A program made the translations under genes and the position numbers. From Amanita rubescens (Eukaryota > Basidiomycota > Agaricomycetes > Agaricales > Amanitaceae), in assembly GCA_015039365.1 (NCBI GenBank), contig WION01000135.1, forward strand, positions 1 through 64,000: DNA of 64,000 nucleotides, in the 5' to 3' direction. This document shows, one piece after another, positions 33,181 through 44,501 of this stretch (the stretch's first letter is position 1; the number at the start of each line of letters is the position of its first letter). The notes under the pieces are model-generated. The model searched no databases, had not been told where the DNA came from, and was given only the letters and a program-made list of their open reading frames with translations.

Positions 33181-33555
33181 TCATTCCTCTGACTTACATC
33201 ATTTCCTTGATTTTCAGGTAAGTGAAACTGATTCATGAGGCATTAAGTTTTATGTCTGTTTGCATGCTAGTGTGTGGGTCTGATGGTACATTGAAGGAAT
33301 TACTCTTTCTTACATATAACTAGCATGCACTTTTCTCCATGTTTGGAGGTCAACAGGAGAAATTTGCAGTCAATGTATGGTTTTATTTTCAGTTGTAATT
33401 CAAAACTGATGCTATTGTAATAAGCCTACTGCTTGTCAAGTTTTAGTTTGTAAATTGCTCCATTTCATTTGCTCTATTCATGCTGAAACTTTCAAGCAAT
33501 TATTTGCATTGCCAAGTTATCATTTTGGATCAATAAACCATTTCTGCCATCAGTC
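33181..33555. other. spacer between GTPase/microexon gene and kinase gene
   Basis: 375 CpG-free bases. It contains further splice-like junctions: TTTTCAG directly followed by GTAAGT at 33,217/33,218 (a zero-length exon), CTAG-TGT-GTGGGT at 33,271 and TTTTAG-TTT-GTAAAT at 33,447. Either the array continues weakly into the kinase gene or these are remnants. Confidence 0.5.
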
Positions 33556-35269
33556 ATGGAAGCTTTGGGTCAATTCAAGCAACAAGGCTTGGTTCAGAAA
33601 CTGAAGATTGCCATTACACCTGATTGTATGCCTTCTGGTTATCAAGATTTGGTTATATTCCTCTACTGGCAGGCAACTCAAACTGGCATTGATGGTATGT
33701 GCCCTATCTACTCATGCACTAGTACTACATACAAACAATTTGTGGCACAGTGGCAAGTACTCAGGATCAGGAGGCAAGTGCAACCAGGGCACCATTGCTT
33801 GAAACCCTCCATAAGGTACTACTGCCTGTACTTCCTAAGCATCAGTGTACTGCATCTAATGGCCACTACTAGTCAACAGCACATGGAGTTTCAACAGCTA
33901 AAACATCTGACTCCACCCCTGATTTGATGGGTGAATTGTTGCATCTATTGGATGATCCTACTCCTGCATTTGAAAAGAGCACCTCAGACATTGAGGCATT
34001 GCTTGATTTCATTCTCCATGTATGTCACCACTATTCTGTTATTTTATGTGTAATATCTTCATCTTCTCTTTAGACACTCCACAATGACAAATTATCAAAG
34101 CTACACATTGAGAATGGAAATCAAAAGGCTAGGAGGTGCATGCTTAAACTGGTGTCCAAGAAAAACATCATACCAAAATCTCTTTTTGTAATGGATGTCA
34201 AAACTGACATGACAATGATTGGTACAGGAGGCTTTGGGCATGTTTTCAGGGGTGTACACAAGGGAGTGTCACTGGTAGCACTGAAATTTGTATACAAGGG
34301 TCATACCAATGTTAGTACTTTCATAGATTTTTCTTTTTCAATAATACTGACTCATTTGATCATAAGGACTCATTTAGAGAAGATTTTTGCCGAGAAGCTC
34401 TAGCATGGAAATCACTCTCACATTGTTTTATCCTTCCCCTCTTAGGGATATTTGAGGAGGGATCACAGCTATTTCTCATATCACCATTAATGGCTAATGG
34501 GACATTGAGAGAATGGAGAATGAAGCAGGAGCCAATCAAGATTAGTGAGATTCACAGACTGGTAAGACTCCTGTGCTTCAAATGAATTTGCTAATATCAT
34601 AAGTTATTACTAGATGTCAGAGGTAGCAGAGGGCGTGAAGTATCTTCACTCGGAAGGAATTATTCATGGTGACTTGCATGGAGTAAGGGTCCCAATATTG
34701 TACCTCCCAAATCAGTTTATCACTGCATTGTTTACCAGGGCAATGTCCTCCTCAATTCTGAATTCCATTGCCAAATCACCGATTTTGGATCGGCTCGACA
34801 TTTTGAATCCACTGTGTCACGATCTACAACAGCATTTGTTTACGGTTTTGTTGCACCTGAGCTCTTCGGCACTGTGTGCACCGAGTGTGGTTTGCTTGGC
34901 GACTGTGACAGATGCCGGGAAAATCAGGAGGCTATACATACAAGCAAAACAATGGAAACGGATGTTTACGCTTTCGGTTGCCTTTACTATGCAGTGCGTA
35001 TGAACTTTCACTTGATTGGTCTATCGATCTAAGACTCACCTGTACAGACATTCTTTAATTCCGCTCCTTTTCACGATAAGGCCCCCATCCAAATTCCGCT
35101 CCTTGTCACAGGTGGAAAGCACCCAGATCGATTAGATAGTCCGAGAATGGAAGACGATACATGGGATCTCATTCAGAGATGTTGGAAGTACAGTCCTTCT
35201 GAACGTTCGACAATGGAGGACATGGCGACGGCGTTGGCTCCACGTCCTACTCCGAGAGGTTATCCATGA
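33556..35269 (+). CDS. tyrosine-kinase-like (TKL) protein kinase
   Basis: Eight exons in phase: 33556-33694, 33751-33815, 33873-34019, 34074-34310, 34367-34561, 34614-34682, 34739-34993 and 35048-35269; 1,329 nt, 442 residues. The kinase domain fills the C-terminal two thirds: glycine loop GTGGFGHVFRG, VAIK-type lysine in VSLVALKFV, hinge-side SPLMANGTL, catalytic loop HGDLHGGN (rebuilt across intron 6), DFG in ITDFGSARH, APELF, and DVYAFGCLYY. All catalytic residues are present; HGD replaces HRD, as I recall is usual for this agaricomycete group. The N-terminal 170 residues are helical without a known domain. CpG is nearly absent in exons 1-5 and normal in exons 6-8, a sharp change near 34,615. 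It could be one transcript with the GTPase gene; I keep them apart because ATG 33,556 opens a clean frame and the phases do not fit. Confidence 0.88.
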
Positions 35270-36123
35270 ATCCTATATAGCCAACTTCCGAACTTAACTG
35301 AAGAAAGGACGGAGTGTGTAGTTACTAAGGATTCCTGCTCATTTCACGATTTTTGCGCGTATTTGGATATACATATTTGTGCGTGCAGTTCATGCTCTTT
35401 TTTTCGAAGGGAAACGGGTGAATATATTATGTGCTGTATCGTAGCTCTGTAAAGATTTTTTCACCTCTCCGGAGGTTTGTGTAAGCAGCGTATAACGCGG
35501 GAGACGTGGTATGATAGTATTTAGTAAGTTACTAATGAAACGCGGCAGTATGGAAAGGGGATCATGGGGGTTTGGAGGTCTAAGTCTTTTTACTGTTTTT
35601 TTATTAGCGTGAAACATCTGGATAGAAGCGAAGGAAAAAATTGTACTTGCTGCATGACTCCTGTCACGCCCTGTATACTGTGGGCTGCAGCACCTTCAAT
35701 GATTTCAGGCCTAAGCACAGCGTTTAGCGATGAAATCATGAGACGATTAAAATATCGTTTACATTGCTTAGAAGTTAGAGGTGCGTCGATTGCCTTCACA
35801 TTGACGTTTTTTATAGTACGCAACGGCGCAAATCGATTCTAATTCTTCGTGATTTCCGAATTGCAGGTCTGCACTACCTGAGTCGTGGAGTCGGGTGCTT
35901 TCTCTCTCTTCGCAGTGGCGAGAAACTCTCAGACTAGCGCCGGTGATATGGCTGGAAACGGGTCGTCAGCGCGACTTCGAAGGTCTACTACTATTTTTAT
36001 ATCTTTCTTTTACACCTGTACTACTACTTTGCATGAAAAAAACGATTCGTCATCACTGCATGTACTTGCCAAAGGTTGTTTTCATATATAGTATACCTAT
36101 GATCAAGCTCAGTTGACTGGAAT
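35270..36123. other. intergenic, convergent 3' region
   Basis: 854 bases between the kinase and the 3' end of PUF6. Open frames of 68-92 codons on both strands lack any family feature. AT-rich patches near 35,380-35,620 could hold polyadenylation sites. Nothing else found. Confidence 0.5.
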
Positions 36124-38651
36124 CTATAACCTATCTATCGCTTCCAGCAACACCTTCCGACCCTTCATTTCCTCCGGTCCTTGTATCAGTTCCAAGACCT
36201 CCTCAGCGAACCATCCCTTGACGAGCTTTCTTGCTTGGTCTCTAGCATCTTCCAACTCTTCATCGACCACCTGCATTTCATCCCCTTCACCACGCATCTT
36301 GGTTGGGCCGTTGCAAAGCGTTGAGCACAGTTCAGCAACAACGAAAGCACCGCTTCTCGATCCCTTGGTACACGTGTTTACGACGACATCCTTGTCGATC
36401 GTATTCACAAACGTGATGGCGAAACGGACGGCGTTCCATGACGGGATGTATTCGATCTTTTGTGTTGTATGGTTGAAGTGGCCGCCTTGGAGCAAAGTCT
36501 TGTACAATCTTGACGTATGAGGTAAATCAATAGGATGTGGATCATCTGGCTGGGAAGAAGGATATGGAGTGCACAATGGGCGAAGTAGAGCGTTCGTGGC
36601 GGATGTCTTGTCTAGATAGGAAAGCAGCCATCAGTTACGAGGAGTACTCGAGGAAATAACACGCATCAACGAACCTCCTTCCGCGTAAAGCATTATTTCC
36701 GTGATAACCAAACATCCGCCGGTTTCTTTTACAACGCTTTCACCTTTTTCCGCGATCCAGGACACTAGATCGGGACTAGCGGCTTTTCGTACTTCCTCTT
36801 CACGTAGCGCTGCAGGTTTTTTGCTAGTTTGATCGCGTATCGCGTCCGTTTCCTCCATTAACGCGATCTGGGCGGGAGTAAAGTGGCGCCGGGTCCGAGG
36901 AGTCAGGAGGTGTATAAGTGATCGTCGACCTTGCGGTGTGGTGTGCAGTGGCGCAGTTTTGCTTCCCGGTTTGGGAGTGGAGGATAAAACAGAAGTGATA
37001 GATGAAACAACTGATTTTGCGAGCAGTTTGGTATCACTGTATGCGGAAGTCAACACGAATCAAAAGTAAGATTCTGAGCGACGTACTCAATGGTATCTAG
37101 TGCGGTAAACAGGACCAGTTGCGCTTCGTCGTCGAGGCACATACGCTCGATATGTGGCTTCAATACTTTGAGTATTTGTTTTCGGTCCTAGCCTCATTAT
37201 GAGATTGATCTGGAACGACTACGAGATAATTGCTCACTTTGGCATTACCTCGCGCTAAAAAATCCCGTACGACGCGGCTGCCGTCTTTTGTGTGAACCAT
37301 TTCTGCAAGAATTTCTTGGCATCTAGGTTCACTATTAGCGTTGGTCGACGGAAAATGAATGAGACTTGCCCCTCGAAGATCTCTCGGCGTAACCGCTCTC
37401 TCTCAATTTCATCCGATGTCTCGTTTACGGTAGATACGTAATCCCACAAGGCCCGGTGGACAATGGCATGTGTAATGGCGCCCTTGTCAGGATTATTGAA
37501 TCTGGGATGGTGATCAATCGCTGGAAATAAGCGAAAGTCGAGAATATCGCGTACATTGACATGAGATTATCTTTGACGGCATTCGTTATCCTCTTCCGTC
37601 TCTCTGGATCGGTTCCCTCAAGTACGCCCCGGAGGCCTTTCTTGGCTTTCTCCTTGTCTGCTTCGCTTCCTTCGGTAACGGTGAACAATGTCGCCTCTTT
37701 ACCATAAAAATCGCGTAATAGCAGTGACCGTTCATAAGCATTTGCATACAGCTCGAAAGCATCCGCCAAGACAGAGGAAGCTTCACGATGAAGTAACAAA
37801 CGTAGGACGTGCGACTGGAACTCGGACAGAATGGAACTACGATGACCGGGACATAAACGGATAAGTTTTGACACCAAGAACTGATATGAATCGTTAGCGA
37901 CGTAATCAGAGCCTTTAACATTCAACAATCACCTTTGAATACCGGTTTTGCGCCAAATTTCTGAATTGGCCATTGAGCTTCCGTAGCTATCTCGCTTCGC
38001 TCTTTTTGGTTGCCGTACTTGACAATAGTTTGGACTATGCGGCTGGCGTCATGCTTCAGCACGAAATCTTTGACGTGGCCTCTAATGACAGTCATGAGGT
38101 CCTGAATATGAGTTTGTCGTTCCGCCGTTGGAACATTTTTCTGTCGTGCTAAGGACCAGACGCGCTTGGCTTCTGAAATCAATTCTGCGTGCGGTTTTGA
38201 TGCGCGGCGTTGAGCAAGCAAGGCTTTTTGAGTTTTATGTCGCTCCTGCGAATCTGGACAAGAGATGATTGTGTCGGTATTGAAAAAAAGTTGCTTTCAA
38301 CATACTTTTTGAATCTTGGGGAGCGCCGACTTCCCCCCGATCTTCTACCACTTCCTCGTCCTCAGCGTCATCGTCCAGGTCATTTTGTCCTTCCTCGTCT
38401 TCATCTTCCGACAAATCCGAATCATCCGACTCTTGCTCATCGTTCTGGACTGTCACAGGTACATTTCTTCTCTTTTTCTTTTGTGTTCTCTCCGAGTCGC
38501 TCTCCTTTGCTTTTCCTTTGCCTTTTGCAGGCGTCTTGACAGGAACAGCTACTTCCTTCGCGACTACACGTACTTTTCGTGCTTTTGATGAGTCTGCGCC
38601 GCTTTTTGCAGGTCTTTTCTTTACTTGGGTGGAATGCTGGCGCGCAGGCAT
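36124..38651 (-). CDS. PUF6: PUF6/penguin family pumilio-repeat RNA-binding protein
   Basis: Nucleolar Puf-repeat protein with a CPL domain, used in 60S ribosome biogenesis and ASH1-type mRNA repression in yeast. Exon 1 (38306-38651) is a basic/acidic tail (KRPAKSGADSSK, KKKRRNV, SDDSDLSEDEDEEG). Exon 2 (37933-38253) starts the repeats: HVKDFVLKHDASRIVQTIVKYGNQKERSEIATE. Later exons give FLVSKLIRLCPGHR, FNNPDKGAITHAIVHRALWDY, CQEILAEMVHTKDGSRVVRDFLARGNAKDR, ERMCLDDEAQLVLFTALD and the CPL region to IQGPEEMKGRKVLLEAIDRL. One base too many near 37,977-37,983 (GAAGCTC) shifts the frame between SEIATE and LNGQFRNLAQNRYSK; both sides match the family, so either an assembly indel or a recent null mutation. 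The intron after REIFEG has a GC donor (GCAAGT). A fragment of exon 1 lies at 17,560. Confidence 0.9.
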
Positions 38652-38696
38652 ATCTTTTCGTATGGGTATAGGCTGGTCTTTAGGTTGTCACAGACT

Positions 38697-39605
38697 ATGT
38701 CACAACCAGTAGTGACATTACCTGAGCCAATGCCATACACTTCCGCCAACTCAACATACAATGTCAGTAATTAATCCACTCATAAGCTTGTACTAACGCT
38801 TCGCACAGGCCTCCTAAAGGTGCAAGCAGGAAAAAAGGCGGAACGGCGTCGGACGGGTCTGCGACCCCTCACTTGCCCTCTCTCGCAGAACAGCTGTCTT
38901 ACATGCACCTCCCTCGACCGTTCAAAAACCCAGCTTACAACAAGAATGTTAACCGTCGCGCTAAAAACATGAAAGCGATCATCAGTCAGGAAAGGGAACG
39001 CGAAAAAGCTGAACGCGAACGGAGACGGCTGCTCAAGGCGGGTGGGTCACAGCCTTCTCCCCCGACGAGGGCTACGCCAGCAGAGATGGGTGTTAATGAT
39101 GCGGGTGCTATGGACGTTGACGCTGCAGAATCAGAGGTAGTCGTGAAATCCGAGATGGACGTCGATGCATTGAAGCAAGAGGACGAAGTGCCAACCTGTA
39201 CGTTGTTTCAGCAGCTATATTTCAGTGTCCTCACCAGTTACGCACCAGATACTTCCATCGATGCACCACCTTCTGTCTGGCCACCACAACACTATTGTGA
39301 CATCACCGGTTTAGAGGTTCGCTTCGCTTCAAGTCGAGGGTTCATCTCGCATGTTGACATATTACTATATAGGCACCATATACAGACCCGGGCACCGGTC
39401 TCCGCTTCCACGACAAAAGCATATACCAACTCATCAAGGGACTCGTGAGTCATTCCACTCACCGTTACCGCGCGTTGACCCATATTGCATATACAGAGCA
39501 CAAGCACTGCAAAAGACTATCTAGTAGGTATGTGCTATAATCACTTCCTAGTTCTCTCCTCTAAATCTCTCTCCAGCAAGAGGAGTCAGCATGGTGGTCA
39601 AATAA
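38697..39605 (+). CDS. IES6: INO80 chromatin-remodelling complex subunit Ies6 (YL1-C domain)
   Basis: Subunit of the INO80 nucleosome remodeller. Recognised from AEQLSYMHLPRPFKNPAYNKNVNRRAKNMK (38,890-38,970), an Arg/Glu helix, and the YL1-C domain assembled over four introns: VPTY-TSIDAPPSVWPPQHYCDITGLE (donor 39,199, acceptor CACCAG), APYTDPGTGLRFHDKSIYQLIKGL, then STSTAKDYLVARGVSMVVK and TAA at 39,603-39,605. The first exon is uncertain: ATG at 38,697 opens a frame to about 38,762 but its phase does not fit the exon starting after the CACAG at 38,809, so the start or first intron may be different. If 38,697 is right, it starts only 45 bases from the divergent PUF6 ATG, implying a very compact shared promoter. 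Confidence 0.85.
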
Positions 39606-39860
39606 TCGAAATGTCATTGCTTTACAAGTAGAGATTATATGCTAATTAAACAGTCTATGTACAATAATCCGAATACATAGTCCGGGAATACAGTACGATA
39701 CAACAACGTCGAGAGAGAAAGAGATTCCAAGAGTCAAAAGAAACAACTGCCTCACCACCCCTTGATACCCTCCGGCTCCCCAATAAAGATATCCTCCACA
39801 TTCTTCCACCTCCCACCATCCCTAAACACTCTCTCCCTCTCAACCCAATACTCCAACACC

Positions 39861-42800
39861 TCACCCTACCCTAACAGGACGCCACACCCTTTCACCCGTA
39901 TCTTCATCCCTCTCCGCAACAAACCACCTCGGACGATGAGGCGGCACCCTCCCCTCCTCCCTAGCCTTCCTCACAGCCCGTTGCTTATCCTCCTGCATCA
40001 TCTTGAGCGAATTCGCCAACTCATACTTGCCCAACTCAAACGCCCGCTGGTCAGGCCTCAACCTACAATCCGTAGGCGCCAAATAAGGCCGTAACGTATC
40101 CCTCGGACAATCATTCAACGTAATCGCATACGGAGTCAAATTGAACGGCGCCCCGGGTGGCTTTTCCGAATTTCGCCAGAGAAGGATGAATTCCGGTTCA
40201 GAGGCGGAAGAGTCAGATTCTTCGGTTTCGTCCGACGAGGACGAGGCGTGAATGAGCATAGTATCGGGATGCAACGTCCCGTTTGACCGCCCTCTTGGTC
40301 TCGCGACAAGTTGAGAATTCCACCTCCCGGCGATATCGTATGCCACATTCCCTCTGGCATCCACCACTTGACCCGTAATCTCAAACGCGTCCTTCCCCCT
40401 CCACCCACGCGGCTTAAACGTGAGCACACACCGATCGCCCGTGCGATGGTTCGTGACGACCATATCTCCATAATGATCGATCGTCGGGGAACCCAAGATA
40501 AACCCAGACACGTTCGTCGTCACTTTCTTCCAGGTATAATGCTCCTTGGTCTCGTTAACCCCAGGTTGAGGGTAAAGCTCAACGTGTGCCACACCCGTTG
40601 GCCGAATCTCGAAGGACTTGCCCATAAACCTATTTTGCGCGTCGACTTCACCGTAATAAGACCACAACGGGGATTCGGCCCAACATGCGGATATGGGCGG
40701 GTGATGGCTCACTTGCTCCGACATGTACCGGTACTGCTTGTCCAACCGGACATATTCGAACGTTTCGCTCTAGTCATATCACATAAGGATCCCCCACACA
40801 AGGAAAGACACACAAAAACACGCACCAACATGGGATTAAACGGCTTTGCGATCCTCCCAATCGTCGAACTATAATTCGACATGGCAAACGCACCAACGTA
40901 CGCAATCCTCCTAAGCGGATCACTTTCCTTTGCAGCCGCATCCACTATCAAAAAAACCCATCATCAACCCAACCGATTCTTACAAAAGGAAAGAGAGAGA
41001 GTACTCACGACACTCTGAAAACTCCATATCCTCCGCCATCCTCTGGAGCATACTCGTCGGCTCGTTAAAAAACACCGGAAAACTAATCTTGGTCAAGTCT
41101 TTTCCGATACTATGTTTCAAAACGCTCCATAAACTCGTACTAGGCCTGTTATCCGCACTGATGGCAAGGTCCGTGCGGAGCTCAGTGTACCCTCCATAAC
41201 ACGGCAAATCGGAGGAGCGGAGCCCCAACAGCATCGAAGACGACGACGACCCTGCAGAGGGCGTAAACGAAGAATTCACGACGAGGTTTGGGAGGTTGTT
41301 AGCCTCGATCGCGTCGAAAAACTCGTCTTCTTCGTCTGTCGTACAAGTAGTGGAAGAAACGCTCGATCGGCGGCTTTGTTTAGGGATAGGTCGCACTTGT
41401 GGGCTGCTTAGGGGGGTAACAATGGGAGTTAAGACGGAGATGGAGGATTGATCTCGTTCCGCTTCCGGAACCACCGGTTGCGGAGGAAGTGGAGGTGGAA
41501 GAGGCTGAGGCGATTGCTGAAGCGGTGCGGTCATCTCCGGTGGCGGACTGCCGACCGGGCTCATTGTCTTGTCGACCCATCCCACCACGCTTTGCCTTCT
41601 GCCACCACCCGAGCCTGGAATCCCACCCAAAAACATGCTTCCCCTCCTTCGACTCCTGGCTCTCAACTCCCTCTCCAGATCTTCTCCTTCCTTTACGACC
41701 ACTTTCAAACTCTCCTCCCATAACCTCTGCCTGCCTTGTTCCTCTCCCAATCGACGGCGGAACCATTTCTCCCTTTCAGACACCATCTTGATGTACTCTT
41801 GCACGAGTGAATTTAAACTCGTGAGCGAGTCTGAAAAGGCGGCTTGCATCTGCATTTGTTGCTGCTGCTGCAAGTGTGGTTGCGATGGTTGAGATGGGTG
41901 TTTCGCAGGAAGAGACGTGGACGATGCAGAAGAAGCCGACGCGGAAGAAGAAGGAAGGGAAGCAACCGATGATAAACCCTTGGTCCCCAATCCCATCCGT
42001 GAAACTAGCTGAGCCGTCAACTCCAACTGGGCCGTCATAGAATTAGCATGCAGCGCAAATCCTAGCTCGTGCGGTGGCCCCGTTGCATTCTTTGTCATGG
42101 AATCGGCAGCAGAAGAGGCATTATCCTCTGTTTCGTATCCACCATAAGAGGTCGAAAAGGCATATCCATCTTCGCGGTCCTCTTCATCGCCATCTTGACC
42201 CATCTTGGGCGAAGCGGGAGTAGATTCGAACGCACGAACCATTTCCGGTGCATTCATCGATACCGAGTCTCTGATTGCGTGCCCATGTCCACCCACAGAC
42301 ATACTCCTCACGCTCACATCTGCCCTAGACAAGGAAGCGAAATCGCGAACTTCGCGAACGACGCTGCCACCACTTTTGGCAGCCTTCTTCAACAAGGAAG
42401 CGCCGGGAAACCCGGAGGTGGAAGGACGAAGACTGGAAGCGTCACTTTCCCTGCTTCGCCTCCTCGTCACGTCTTCTCGGTCGGATGACGATCCGACGAG
42501 CCTGCCTTCTCTCTCCTTGGCGAAATATTGTATGCTACGTTCGATGGCTTGGATCCAGCGTGCAGCTTCGACGGGGTGGTTGGCTTTGAGGTACCATTTT
42601 TGTCCACTGGCAGTGCCGGCGACATGGGAAGAATTGGAGGGAGAAAGGGGATCTTGTTGCAGCGCGGGGACAGAGTGAACTTCGAATCGGAGTCTGTCAT
42701 GGGTTGATTTCAGAACCGCATTCTTCATGGAGATGGATCCTCTCGATGTCACTGTTTCATCCGCTTGGTGACGGTAGTCTAATAATGGGATCAGATTATT

Positions 42801-43842
42801 TTTTGTTGAAAAAAAAGTTCCCAAACGTACATGATAGAATACCACCGCGGAGGACGAACCATCGCGTACTGTAACCTTTTGCAACGTTGGTATATTTATT
42901 AAGGTATCCTTTCAACGTTGGGAGTTGGTCAAAAGGTGAAGCGTGGATGAGGGTGTTGTCATGATTGGCATCTATATCGGCACAGTGAGAACGTATATAC
43001 GGCATGCCACCGGGAACTTACATTGTCTAAGAAAAACTCTAACTGGATCGTCTTTCCCTGCGCCTTCGTAGGCTGTTTTTCCTTTGCGGTTCCTCACGAA
43101 CACGTCTGCGCCTGCTCGCACTGCAAGCTCGATGAGGCGGAGGTCTTTTCTTCGGGCAGCTTCGTGCAACAAGGAAGTGCCCGAGTCTTCGTCAAGATAG
43201 GAGAGGTCGATGAACTTGGCTCTGGGTGACTCGAGGAGAGCCACGAGGCCGGGTGGTGAGCGGTGAGGCACCGTAGGGGGATTTGTGAGTGGGGAAAGGA
43301 TGTAACTGTGGAATTGTGAACGAAAGGTAGCGTTGAGGAGGGACCTGGAATCGTCAATGGCGCGGATGACGTCTTTTGACTTGGCGACGTCCCTGCAAGT
43401 GCGACCGTGAGCGTCACAGAGGGAATCGTCGATGTCTGGCTGGTCTAAGAGTAAAGTGACGACCTCTGTTCGGCCGAGAGAGGCAGCGAGGTGAAGCGGG
43501 GAGGTACCCGAACCGGGAGGATGAAGGCCATTTGGGTCGATGGCTCGGTGGGAGAGTAACAAAGCGACTGTTTGAGCTGTTGACAGATGTCAACTTGTGA
43601 CTAGCGTAGTAAAGAATGATCAAACCTGAAGCGCAACGAATTGCGAGGTGAACGGCAGCAGCTGCGGTATTGAGCGCGGCGGGAGCATCACTCGGTCGGG
43701 CGTCTTTGCCAATCTCGGCGAGAAATGGGTGGATGAGTGCCGGATCTCCGGAACGCAGTGCAGCGAGTAACTTGACGTGGAAGACCGGATCGGCGGCTGT
43801 GTCGGGCGGCGACGAAGACTGCGTCGAGCGCGTCGAAGCCAT
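39861..43842 (-). CDS. oxysterol-binding protein with ankyrin repeats and PH domain (Osh1-type)
   Basis: Lipid-transfer protein of membrane contact sites. Six exons: 43626-43842, 43022-43576, 42831-42971, 41009-42778, 40826-40944 and 39861-40769, in phase; 1,236 residues. Order: ankyrin repeats (GTSPLHLAASLGRTEVVTLLL, GTSLLHEAARRKDLRLIELA), PH domain (LKGYLNKYTNVAKGYSTRWFVL..YYRHQADE, WYLKANHPVEAARWIQAIE), a long low-complexity linker with Gln- and Pro-rich runs, and the ORD: LPCYGGYTELRTDL, SFPVFFNEPTSMLQRMAEDMEF, SDPLRRIAYVGAFAMSNYSS, and the signature EQVSHHPPISA. The frame stops at 39,861, but the next frame downstream to a TGA at 39,752 reads EVLEYWVERERVFRDGG.WKNVEDIF, the normal end of the family. 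A single-base frameshift near 39,865 thus removes about 36 residues, or is an assembly error. Confidence 0.92.
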
Positions 43843-44007
43843 CGTCGCGAGTGCCAGCAGCCACTCTTGCCTTTTTCGTCCTCAACTGCGCCTTTTGGCA
43901 ACTTCGGCCCGTTCACGTGCGGGACGGTAGTTTTCAACTTGTATCGTACTACATGACTCTACTGATTTAAAAATATGCTAATTTCCCTCGTGGATATCCC
44001 AAAGTCT

Positions 44008-44501
44008 TTATTTCGGTTTATCGGTATCGGGTACAGGGAACGTTTGGTACCCCTGTGGAGATGAGCACGGATTTGTCTTCAAATCAAGTTTTACTTACAT
44101 GGTGGTGAACAAAGTTGGGAGAAGGTTTCCCCTGCGAGTCGTTCATATTAGACATTCGAGAAAAGTGTTCCACTTACATCGGTAGATTTATGATCTGTGC
44201 CTATTTTTGGTTCAGGGAATGTTTGGTACCCCTGTGCGAAATGAGCAATTTGCTTCCAAGTAAGTATTCCACTTACGTGATAATGCTCGAAAGAAGGGGG
44301 GTTCGGTTTGTCTTGGCCACCTTTCTCCTGAGGTGTTACATTCTGCATGACATGAGTGAGATTCAACAAGTCCAGTATAAAAGCGAGCAATCCGCTCACA
44401 TGAGACGGTTGGGATGAATCCGATGGGCCCCCCATAGGAAGACCATGAACCGTGGCTACAGAGCCAACTAGGAAGAAAAACATTGCGCGCGAGAACAACA
44501 T
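44008..44501 (-). CDS. small secreted protein with an internal exon duplication
   Basis: Four exons, all phase 0: 44277-44501, 44178-44231, 44099-44131 and 44008-44052; 118 residues. Signal peptide at residues 1-20 (MLFSRAMFFFLVGSVATVHG). The mature protein lacks cysteines and ends in two copies of the motif PxFxH(Y/H)H-GYQTFPxP, the first split over exons 1-2 and the second over exons 3-4. The two introns preceding GYQTFP are also alike (GTAAGT..., ending in CACAG followed by GGGTACCAAAC), so an exon-intron unit was duplicated. TATA-like TATAAA on the minus strand near 44,626. Function unknown; no dibasic sites next to the repeats, so a KEX2-processed repeat peptide is not clearly supported. 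Confidence 0.75.

Noticed and set aside
29446..35269. One single fused GTPase-kinase gene
   Set aside because: The phase-0 array runs to a stop at 33,178 or, via the acceptor before 33,554, to a stop after 16 codons; the kinase frame opens with its own ATG. Kept as two genes until cDNA is available.
39861..39880. Telomere-like CACCCTACCCTAAC
   Set aside because: Less than two imperfect units and inside the end of a coding exon; not a telomere remnant.
41448..42678. Several long + frames in the oxysterol-binding protein region
   Set aside because: Shadows of a GC-rich low-complexity coding exon; the minus frame has PH and ORD motifs.
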